Part shown: in pieces, positions 17,410-24,454 of the stretch
How positions within the stretch are numbered: the first letter of the stretch is position 1
Layout of the letters: each line of letters starts with the position of its first letter
Source: Leptolyngbya sp. PCC 7375
Lineage (GTDB): Bacteria > Cyanobacteriota > Cyanobacteriia > Phormidesmidales > Phormidesmidaceae
DNA length: 64,000 nt
Direction: 5' to 3'
Assembly: GCF_000316115.1 (NCBI RefSeq)
Contig: NZ_JH993797.1
Location: 1,722,486-1,786,485 of the forward strand
Translations under genes and position numbers: made by a program
The notes under the pieces: generated by a model
What the model was told of the DNA's origin: nothing
The model's input: the letters and a program-made list of their open reading frames with translations, nothing else
Database searches by the model: none

Positions 17410-18951
17410 CTAAATCCACTTCTTGATACTGGGGTTTGGATTGGGAGATTTAGGCATCTTGTGGCACTTAAACCCAATCAACTGCATGCCAGGAATTCGA
17501 ATGCCCTGTTCCTCTCGGTGAGAGTTCACATTTCTTTCAAAATTATCCTGCTTGTAGCTACCACCCACGGAGAAGGGACCCCAGCCACCGCTGGCGCTGA
17601 CATCAAAGTGCTTCTTCAGAGAATCGTAGCTGTACTCAGACTCACCAAACTCTAGAAATAAGTCTCTGACAAAAATTGCCGTGGTGGTGAAAGCTGGAAT
17701 CATGCCTTCAGGTTGAGCAGCCCCATCAGACACCATCTGATTATTAAAATCAGGCACGGCCTCGTCAAATCTCCAGTAGGTGCTCGTTAGGAAGTTGACA
17801 TTAAACCAGGGTCGGATGATAGGGACTTGAGCGATCTTAAAGCGCAGCGTAAACCGCGAGGTGTTGATCTTGTGCTCAATTTCGGTTTTTTCGTAGTTGG
17901 TTTCACCCTTAGCCCGCCATAGGCCAAAGCCAGCTTTGACTTTTGTGCCGAACCCTTTCTTGGAGTAGTCGTAACGACTGGCGTAGTCAGAACTGTCAAA
18001 CTTGAATTGGGTCCATCCGTCTTCGTATCGGGCAAAACCACCGGGAACAAAGGTAACAGGATGGAACGGCAGTCCCGTTAGCATGCTGTTGAGCTGTCCC
18101 TCTTCAAACAACTCCTGGTATTGCTGCTTGAGTAACGCAATGCTTCTACCTTCGACTTGTTTGATAAAGGCACTAATACGATCAAACTGTTCGCGATAGC
18201 CTAAGGTTGACCATTTGCGCTCAGCCGCTTGCACCCGTCTACGAAGAATGGGGCCATTGATGGCCCAGGCAGAAACTGCTTTGGGGTCGTTCCCGGCTTC
18301 AGCCTCGATGCGCAGGGTGTTGTAGGCTAGCTTAGCCGCCTCCCACTCACCCAAGTACTGGTCATACTTAAGAACAAGTGGACTGGGTTCTTCGATGACT
18401 CTTTCTTCATCGGTCAGAAAATCGACTTCGATTCTCTTAGAAACCATCAGGCTCCGCAGTTTCTCTAGCTTGGCCTTGGTACGCTCATCGGGTTCAACAT
18501 CTGCAACCTGACTAAATCTCAGAACTTGCTCGTAAGCTTGAGAGAGGGTATTTTCAACATTCCAAACATTGAAAGAATTGGTACCAGTGCCCGATGTATC
18601 TGGAATGAGATCGCATAACCGTGCCAGATTTTCGGCATGGATATACTTACGGCGGCTTTCATCAGCCAACATTCTGTTGAGTTCTTCTACACTGGTGTCT
18701 TCATCGACTTCTTCAGTTTCACCATTATTGTTGGGTTTATCGGCGTTAAAATCATCCCTGACATTTTTATATACGCCGCCAAGTCCTTCGGTTAGAAAAT
18801 CAAATTCGTCTGGTGGAAAGGGAATGCCAGGGGTAACCCAGGCCAGATAATTGTCTTCGGAGGGAGGGGCAGCACCATCGCCACTGCACAGTGCATCATA
18901 GAGTTTTCCTAGAACGGAATTCATTAACTCACTGGGGAGTACGTTAGCCAT
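17410..18951 (-). CDS. Paralogous PNP-tail protein of unknown function
   Basis: I do not recognise a named family. The 513 residues hold a helical, charged N-terminal half (an acidic spacer EEVDEDTSVEE at about 80-90). A beta-rich half follows, with KWSTLGY near 246, FVPGGF near 301, VPIIRPWFNVNFL at 376-388 and SDG at 408-410. It ends in the short tail GFKC (493-496) and PKSPNPNPSIKKWI (500-513). Core and tail match the 778-residue neighbour, which carries extra repeat modules between them. There is no signal peptide or membrane helix. The alternating strand pattern and conserved Arg-Pro-Trp-Phe could fit a lipid- or membrane-acting protein, but that is a guess. AAGGA precedes the ATG. Confidence 0.75.
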   Translation of the reverse strand: MANVLPSELMNSVLGKLYDALCSGDGAAPPSEDNYLAWVTPGIPFPPDEFDFLTEGLGGVYKNVRDDFNADKPNNNGETEEVDEDTSVEELNRMLADESRRKYIHAENLARLCDLIPDTSGTGTNSFNVWNVENTLSQAYEQVLRFSQVADVEPDERTKAKLEKLRSLMVSKRIEVDFLTDEERVIEEPSPLVLKYDQYLGEWEAAKLAYNTLRIEAEAGNDPKAVSAWAINGPILRRRVQAAERKWSTLGYREQFDRISAFIKQVEGRSIALLKQQYQELFEEGQLNSMLTGLPFHPVTFVPGGFARYEDGWTQFKFDSSDYASRYDYSKKGFGTKVKAGFGLWRAKGETNYEKTEIEHKINTSRFTLRFKIAQVPIIRPWFNVNFLTSTYWRFDEAVPDFNNQMVSDGAAQPEGMIPAFTTTAIFVRDLFLEFGESEYSYDSLKKHFDVSASGGWGPFSVGGSYKQDNFERNVNSHREEQGIRIPGMQLIGFKCHKMPKSPNPNPSIKKWI

Positions 18952-19293
18952 AGTTCCTTACCTAGTGTGTAGTATTGTTGTTTGTTATCTCGCTGTGTAG
19001 CGAGTAGATAGATGACAACAACTCACTAATCAATTTTTCTTGTTTTGTATACATAAGTTAATATTGAAATGTTTTCTCCTCTGAAAGGATAAAGCCATGG
19101 CAGGAGCCATATTCACATGTGTATTATCTTTTGTGACAACACCTAAAAAAGAGAGTTAGCAGCAGCTTTGGATAGAAATATTGGATAAATTGTCTCTAAT
19201 AAGATGAATGGATCGGTTTCGAGAAAATTTACAATTATCCTGATCGGGATGTTGTCAAAATAACTATTCAACAGATATTCAACAAAAAAGCAG
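18952..19293. other. Upstream region of the PNP-tail cluster
   Basis: No gene is visible. The part nearest the 18951 start holds an imperfect long inverted repeat (about 18973-19022) whose core CTCGCT/AGCGAG (18989-18994, 18999-19004) is flanked by GTTGTT- and AACAAC-rich arms. This would fold the 5' leader. The minus-strand frame at 19143-19343 overlaps a terminator and is rejected as a gene. Confidence 0.45.
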
Positions 19294-19326
19294 AAAGCCG
19301 CTGTTTTTTGAAAAAACAGCGGCTTT
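19294..19326 (-). terminator. Strong terminator of the minus-strand membrane gene
   Basis: A perfect 16-base inverted repeat with AAAGCCGCTG arms (19294-19309 and 19311-19326) is followed on the minus strand by CTGCTTTTTTG. It sits 69 bases past the stop of the 19395-20081 gene. Confidence 0.85.
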
Positions 19327-19394
19327 AAAGAAAGAAACTCCACCCTAACGGTTGTTGGCGGTAGTCCTATCTTGACGGAGTTAGCCCTCGCTTG

Positions 19395-20081
19395 TTAGCT
19401 AGTCTGCCTCAGCTTTCGCTGATGATGATTAAAGGAGCGTTGTTCATTAGTCAGTACAGCATATTCAATGGGAGGGCGCATATCCCATTGAAGCTGAGTC
19501 AGTAGTAGTAGACTGCCGCCAATGATGGCACCGGTCACCCCGTATTGCCAGGTACCTAGCTGGGTCACGGTAAACGCGGCAACCCCATGCACCACCGTCA
19601 GCCCTAAAAATGTGCGCGAGCGAATGCCCCAACCCGTCAGGCCATGGCCAATGGCACACAGCCCTAACCACAAGGGACAGAGGTATATCAATATTGGCCC
19701 TACATAGCCAAACACGCCCCAATTGGTGATTACAACGCCGACCAACATTAATGTAGCCCAGCTGTATACTAGCCACATGAGTCGTTCTACCCGTGCCCAA
19801 AAGCGCACTATGGACACCATACCCACAACAGCAACTACCGTAAGGCCGGACCAAGCGATTGCCAGTTGCTGCCAACTAGCGTGGGACACCTGAGCTGAGG
19901 CAAACATGAACATTGCCAGGGCCCCCCACAACGCAAACACTTGATCAACGCGAGTGTAAATACTTGAAAATGCATAGCCAAGGACACTGTGACGAAAGTG
20001 CCAGGCCCCGCGTAAATCTTGCAAATCTAAATCGTGCTGCTTTGAGCGCAGCAGGGGCTCATTTGAAAAGCCAATAGTCAT
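19395..20081 (-). CDS. Multi-pass membrane protein, unknown function
   Basis: The product of about 228 residues has six or seven hydrophobic stretches (for example VFALWGALAMFMFASA, LTVVAVVGMVSIV, ATLMLVGVVITNW, GAIIGGSLLLL), so it is an inner or thylakoid membrane protein. I recognise no family motif. The long frame starts at 20144, but the ATG at 20081 leaves a natural soluble head before the first membrane segment. It is transcribed divergently from the GT39 gene and followed by a strong terminator, so it appears monocistronic. Confidence 0.65.
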   Translation of the reverse strand: MTIGFSNEPLLRSKQHDLDLQDLRGAWHFRHSVLGYAFSSIYTRVDQVFALWGALAMFMFASAQVSHASWQQLAIAWSGLTVVAVVGMVSIVRFWARVERLMWLVYSWATLMLVGVVITNWGVFGYVGPILIYLCPLWLGLCAIGHGLTGWGIRSRTFLGLTVVHGVAAFTVTQLGTWQYGVTGAIIGGSLLLLTQLQWDMRPPIEYAVLTNEQRSFNHHQRKLRQTS

Positions 20082-20302
20082 AGAAGTTACTCGTAGAAAC
20101 CAACGATTGATCCAAAGCGCGGGAATCAGTCGCGGCTTTAGCAATACGACGACTGGCTACGCATTTATGTACTTTTAATTCTAATTGTATCGTTTTGTCA
20201 ACTATGTGTGCTAACCCATATATTTGGCATAACAGGCCGGATGACGGTTTCGGGAGCATAAACCGCGTGGTGTAATGTTTTGAACACGCCCTACCTGCAC
20301 GT

Positions 20303-21931
20303 ATGTCTGTCCCCATGCGACCTGACCGTTTTTTATATCTACTGCTGGCAGTGGTGTTGATTGTGTTGCTGTTCAACCTGCATCTGTGGGTCATCACCAC
20401 AGGCCCCGAGGGCAGTATTGCTGAGGTTAGTCGGGATATGCTGGCCCGGCAAAATTTTATGCATCCTCGTTTGCTGGGGGTAAACGATTTTAGCCATCTG
20501 CCATTGCCCCTCTGGTTGACCAGCCTGGGAATGCGGCTGTGGGGCATCAATACATTTGGGGCTCGCTTCTTTATCCAGATCAGCATTTTGGTCCAGGTAA
20601 TTTTTACTTACCGCATTGCAATGCGATTATTTGGGTCGCCCCAGGTCGGTCTGTTTGCCGGACTGATCTATCTGTCATGCCCCCTGGTGTTGGCCTGTAG
20701 CCGTTACCTATCCGCCGATATATTTTTGGCCACCTTCGAGCTGGCGGCTATCTACTATATTCTGCTCTACCATCTGGAAAAGCTACCGGCTGCCCTCTAT
20801 GGATTAGCGATCGCATTAACCGGTGGCCTATTATGCAGCGGGTTACATAGTTTGCTATTGCCCATCACCGTGGGCACCTATGTATTGATGTTTGGGCCTC
20901 GCAACTATGGGATTCACTGGCGTCATGGCCTGGCCGCATTGATAATGGCAGTTGGGCTCACCTGCTTTTGGTTTGTGCACACCAGCCATCACCTCCCCGA
21001 TGTCTGGGCCTTTATCCGCCAGACATTTTGGCAAGACACCTTTTTCGGGCCACCCAGGCATCCCCGCTGGCAATATGCAATCACATTTCTGTTGGGCAGT
21101 TTACCTTGGTGGTTTTTGGTATTGCCCAACCTTGCCAGTCCAGTCTGGCAAAACCCCAATGTGTTGCCAGTCTGTGTCACCTGGCTAGCCCTGCCGTTGG
21201 GGTTCTACACATTGACCGGTAGTGCATCCCTGGCGGCATTGTTACCCCTAGTATCTGGGTTTTCGATTCTTGTCAGCTATTGGGTTCAGTTTCTAACAAA
21301 ACAACAAGTGTGGCGTTACAGTCGCTGGTTTGCCCAAATTTATGGCTGTCTGGGTGTTTTGGCCTTAATGGTGCCCCTGGGCTATCAAATTCTTGGACAG
21401 CCATTGCAAACCACCTGGCCCATGGTGATAACGGCGTTGAGCACATTAGTCTTAGTGCTTTTACTATATCGATTTATCCGGGCGGGGGTCAGAATTCGGC
21501 TGGTGGCTATGGTGCTGGTGCCATCATTTATGCTGTTGTTATATAGCGGTTACTACACCCAGGTCAATGGACCATGGAAAGAGAGTGCTAATGTTATCTC
21601 TCAGATTATTCAGCAACGGCGGTTAGAAAGTTTACCGATCTTGGTTTATAACGAAACGCTACCCTCCCTGGCCTTTGCCCTGAACAAAGACACCATTACC
21701 ATTAACGATGGCATTGTCAACGAGGCCTATTTCCAAACCACCCAGGGATGGGAACCCCGTTGGATTCGGCTGGGGAACCCCGAGGATAATCTTTATTTAC
21801 GTCGGCTGATGACTGACCCTTCAGTACTGGTAATTCCAGGGGATTTGCCCGCCCGTTGGAACTGGGTAAAAATTAATTACCCTGAAATGGAATGGGCCGG
21901 TCGTTGGCAGGTGTTATATCGTCCCCAGTAG
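20303..21931 (+). CDS. GT39/ArnT-like membrane glycosyltransferase
   Basis: The 542-residue protein has the layout of dolichyl-phosphate-mannose/ArnT-type transferases, which move a sugar from a polyprenyl phosphate carrier to lipid or protein on the outer face of the membrane. The first membrane helix (about 10-28) is followed by an acidic loop with GPEGSIAEVSRDML, where the catalytic carboxylate of this fold lies, then LPLPLWLTSLGMRLWG. At least ten further membrane segments precede a C-terminal periplasmic domain of about 120 residues. Its length is typical. It is followed by repeats rather than by a partner gene. Confidence 0.85.
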   Translation: MSVPMRPDRFLYLLLAVVLIVLLFNLHLWVITTGPEGSIAEVSRDMLARQNFMHPRLLGVNDFSHLPLPLWLTSLGMRLWGINTFGARFFIQISILVQVIFTYRIAMRLFGSPQVGLFAGLIYLSCPLVLACSRYLSADIFLATFELAAIYYILLYHLEKLPAALYGLAIALTGGLLCSGLHSLLLPITVGTYVLMFGPRNYGIHWRHGLAALIMAVGLTCFWFVHTSHHLPDVWAFIRQTFWQDTFFGPPRHPRWQYAITFLLGSLPWWFLVLPNLASPVWQNPNVLPVCVTWLALPLGFYTLTGSASLAALLPLVSGFSILVSYWVQFLTKQQVWRYSRWFAQIYGCLGVLALMVPLGYQILGQPLQTTWPMVITALSTLVLVLLLYRFIRAGVRIRLVAMVLVPSFMLLLYSGYYTQVNGPWKESANVISQIIQQRRLESLPILVYNETLPSLAFALNKDTITINDGIVNEAYFQTTQGWEPRWIRLGNPEDNLYLRRLMTDPSVLVIPGDLPARWNWVKINYPEMEWAGRWQVLYRPQ

Positions 21932-21945
21932 GGGCATCCACAGGG
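21932..21945. repeat. Dispersed GGGCATCCACA repeat, partial copy 3
   Basis: The left half of the element seen at 2775 and 7385 lies immediately after the GT39 stop and runs directly into the first foldback repeat. Confidence 0.45.
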
Positions 21946-21948
21946 TAT

Positions 21949-22050
21949 GGAAACTTCTGGAAGACGGAGGAGCGAAGATAGAAGAGCGAAGAGTTGAGGT
22001 TGAGAATCCTCAGATTTAATAGCCTTTACGCATCACATCTTCCGTCCTCT
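21949..22050. repeat. ~100-base foldback repeat, copy 1
   Basis: The first of three near-identical units. Each starts GGAAACTTCTGGAAGACGGA, is purine-rich, and contains GAGGTTGAGAATCCTC and AATAGCCTTTACGCATCACA. Each ends in a pyrimidine-rich part complementary to the start, so a unit can fold back on itself. Confidence 0.8.
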
Positions 22051-22097
22051 ACCTTCCGCCCTCTCTCTTTTACCTTCCACTTACCCCGCAAGGGGAC

Positions 22098-22200
22098 GGA
22101 AACTTCTGGAAGACGGAAGAGCGAAGATAGAAGAGCGAAGAATTGAGGTTAAGAATCCTCAGATTTAATAGCCTTTACGCATCACATCTTCCGTCCTCCC
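22098..22200. repeat. ~100-base foldback repeat, copy 2
   Basis: Second unit, preceded by CCGCAAGGGGAC, which is also present before copy 3. It differs from copy 1 at a few positions. A pyrimidine-rich spacer of CTTCC/CTCC runs follows to copy 3. Confidence 0.8.
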
Positions 22201-22310
22201 TCTTCCGTCCTCCGCCTTTGTCTTTCCTCCTCCCTCTTCCGCCCTCCGCCTTTATCTTCCCTCCTCCCGCTAAAGGTAGGGGTTATCAATTCCACTCTCC
22301 GCAAGGGGAC

Positions 22311-22410
22311 GGAAACTTCTGGAAGACGGAAGAACGAAGATAGAAGAGCGAGGAATTGAGGTTGAGAATCCTCAGATTTAATAGCCTTTACGCATCACAT
22401 CTTCTCTCCT
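22311..22410. repeat. ~100-base foldback repeat, copy 3
   Basis: Third unit, followed by about 150 bases of degenerate CCCTCTTCCGCCCTCC-type polypyrimidine repeats running up to the four-helix-bundle gene. Confidence 0.8.
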
Positions 22411-22588
22411 CCCTCTTACGCCCTCCACCTTTGTCTTCCCTCTTCCGCTCTCCACCTTTATCTTTCCTCCTCTCCCTTCCCTCTTCCGCCCTCCACCTTT
22501 ATCTTTCCTCCTCCCCCTTCCCTCTTCCGTCCTCCGCCCTCCCCCTCCCCTCTGGGCACACTAAACATAGTTTTCCTTAACCCAAACT

Positions 22589-22957
22589 ATGTCTACATCC
22601 ACCGAAACACCTATCAAAACCCTACGCGATCGCACAAAAACCTTTGCCCTCAGAATTGTGCGACTTTACACATCATTACCAAAAAGTACCGAAGCACAGG
22701 TACTAGGAAAACAAATGCTTCGCAGCGGAACATCCGTCGGTGCCCATTACCGAGAAGCGAATCGTGCCAGGTCTAATGCAGAATACATCAGCAAAATCGA
22801 AGTCGGATTACAAGAATTAGAAGAAACTGTTTACTGGATAGAACTTCTTATAGAAGCTAAAATTGTAGACGGTCAAAATCTACAAAACCTACTCAACGAA
22901 GCCGATCAACTAATAGCAATCCTCGTCTCCTGCGTTAAAAAAGCACGAAATAAGTAA
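22589..22957 (+). CDS. Four-helix-bundle protein (23S rRNA intervening-sequence/bAvd family)
   Basis: The 122-residue protein matches the four-helix-bundle family (S23 / TIGR02436 type). It has RIVRLYTSLPKS, then QMLRSGTSVGAHYREANRARS (about 45-65) and a Glu-rich helix KIEVGLQELEET ending in ILVSCVKKAR. Relatives occur in 23S rRNA intervening sequences and as the Avd accessory of diversity-generating retroelements, where a positively charged pentameric bundle binds nucleic acid. No reverse transcriptase is nearby. The gene is enclosed by polypyrimidine tandem repeats on both sides, which suggests it travels with them. Confidence 0.85.
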   Translation: MSTSTETPIKTLRDRTKTFALRIVRLYTSLPKSTEAQVLGKQMLRSGTSVGAHYREANRARSNAEYISKIEVGLQELEETVYWIELLIEAKIVDGQNLQNLLNEADQLIAILVSCVKKARNK

Positions 22958-22970
22958 AAAACATATCCCC

Positions 22971-23068
22971 CTCCCTCTCCCCTCTCCCCTCTTCCCTCTT
23001 CCGCCCTCCACCTTCCCTCTTCCCTCTTCCCTCTTCCCTCTTCCCTCTTCCCTCTTCCTCCTTCCCCC
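22971..23068. repeat. Polypyrimidine heptanucleotide tandem repeat
   Basis: A run of degenerate CTCCCCT/CTTCCCT units becomes a clean heptamer array (TTCCCTC repeated about seven times, roughly 23012-23057) and ends directly at the ppk2 stop codon (23069-23071). Short tandemly repeated heptamers of this kind are known in cyanobacteria. This is not a CRISPR array because there are no unique spacers. Confidence 0.8.
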
Positions 23069-24109
23069 CTAATACTTATCAGGCACCATACGTTGCGTTT
23101 CCTTAGGCGGACGTTGATAATGAATCGCCCCCTGTCGCTTAGGTAACATAATTGGCTCGTAAGGTAGCGCCTCGTAGGGAACCAGGCTTAGTAAGTGACT
23201 AATACAGTTCAACCGTGCCCGCTTTTTATCATCGGCATCGACCACATACCAGGGGGAATTAGTGGTATCGGTCATCGCAAACATGTCATCTTTCGCTTTA
23301 GAATACTCAACCCAGCAGGCACGAGCCTCTAAATCCATGGGACTCAGCTTCCAACGCTTCGCTGGATCCTTGATCCGGTCCTGGAACCGCTTTTCCTGTT
23401 CTTTGTCACTAACAGAAAACCAATATTTGACCAGAATGATGCCCGATCGTTGGAGCATATGCTCAAACTCAGGGCAGGTGCGCATAAATTCGGTATATTC
23501 ATTATGGGTACAAAAACCCATGACGCGCTCCACACCAGCTCGATTATACCAACTACGATCAAAGAGAACAATCTCGCCAGCTGCCGGTAACTGGTTCACA
23601 TAACGCTGAAAATACCACTGGGTTTTCTCTCGATCAGTGGGCTTACCCAAAGCCACAATACGACAACCCCGAGGATTTAAGCATTCAGAAATACGTTTAA
23701 TCACCCCACCCTTACCAGCAGCATCTCGCCCCTCAAAGATCACAACAACCTTCAGACCTGCATACTTTACCCATTCTTGCATCTTCACCAACTCAAGCTG
23801 CAAACGCTCCAGTTCAGACTGGTATACAGATTTTTTCAGGGTTTTCTTCGTCTTCGAGTGCTTTTTCTTCTGGGTAGATTTGTTGGGGGTATCGTCCTGT
23901 TTTTTAACATTCTTCTTAGTTGCCTTTACTAATTTAGCCATCGGAATTGTAGCGATCTGGCCTAAAGGTTTGTTATCAGCGCTCTTTTCTGTAGCTTTGC
24001 GCTTTGAGGTGATCTTTTTTAAAGCTTTCTTTTTAGTCACTTTGGGTTTTTCACTTGAAGAATTAACATCTGCTCTCTTCATTGTGCTATGGGTGTTTGG
24101 CTTAACCAT
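23069..24109 (-). CDS. ppk2: Polyphosphate kinase 2 with lysine-rich N-terminal tail
   Basis: PPK2 enzymes transfer phosphate between polyphosphate and nucleotides. The catalytic core (from about residue 95) has the Walker A loop EGRDAAGKGG, the lid-side motif FDRSWYNRAGVE, and IKDPAKRWKLSPMD, matching single-domain class I PPK2. Residues about 20-93 are an unusual Lys/Ser/Thr-rich, histone-H1-like tail (runs such as KPKVTKKKALKKI and KKKHSKTKKTLKK). The longest frame starts at a TTG; the ATG at 24109 has GGGAGA upstream and is chosen (346 residues). A three-unit TTAA motif typical of Pho boxes lies about 120 bases upstream. Confidence 0.93.
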   Translation of the reverse strand: MVKPNTHSTMKRADVNSSSEKPKVTKKKALKKITSKRKATEKSADNKPLGQIATIPMAKLVKATKKNVKKQDDTPNKSTQKKKHSKTKKTLKKSVYQSELERLQLELVKMQEWVKYAGLKVVVIFEGRDAAGKGGVIKRISECLNPRGCRIVALGKPTDREKTQWYFQRYVNQLPAAGEIVLFDRSWYNRAGVERVMGFCTHNEYTEFMRTCPEFEHMLQRSGIILVKYWFSVSDKEQEKRFQDRIKDPAKRWKLSPMDLEARACWVEYSKAKDDMFAMTDTTNSPWYVVDADDKKRARLNCISHLLSLVPYEALPYEPIMLPKRQGAIHYQRPPKETQRMVPDKY

Positions 24110-24229
24110 AGAGTCTCCCAAAAATCTCGATAGTGGTCAGCCTTTGCATCAGACATTATACCCTGCACTTTTCTGAGCTTAAAATCCATGACCCTAGCGT
24201 CTGCTTTCATGACGTCCGCTCATACGAAA

Positions 24230-24259
24230 GTTAACACAGACTTAACATTGAGTTAAAAT
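24230..24259. promoter_or_regulatory. Putative Pho box (SphR/PhoB binding site)
   Basis: Three 8-base units, GTTAACAC (24230-24237), CTTAACAT (24241-24248) and GTTAAAAT (24252-24259), are spaced by exactly three bases, giving an 11-base period. The cyanobacterial Pho box is known as PyTTAAPyPy(T/A) repeated with this period. It lies between the divergent ppk2 and GT2 genes and could serve either; ppk2 is the natural target. Confidence 0.6.
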
Positions 24260-24454
24260 TGTTCGTCAAGTTACGGAATGTTTCGACGAATGTTGATTCG
24301 ATGGTTTACCAGCAACGTATGGCAATAGTTGTTTGACTTGAATTTTAAGCGGTTGACTAGACCGCTGGTCATGTCCTTGCATGGCCGTTAGGCAGCGTGT
24401 TTGTGCTTCAACATCTGATCCGACGCCTGCAAAGGGCCTGAAGAGGATTGCTAT

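Noticed and set aside
22143..22580. Two plus-strand frames beginning MRLRILRFNSLYASHL
   Set aside because: They are translations of the foldback and polypyrimidine repeats; the repeated N-terminus simply reflects the repeated DNA.
22960..23068. Possible CRISPR array
   Set aside because: The units are 7-base tandem repeats without spacers.
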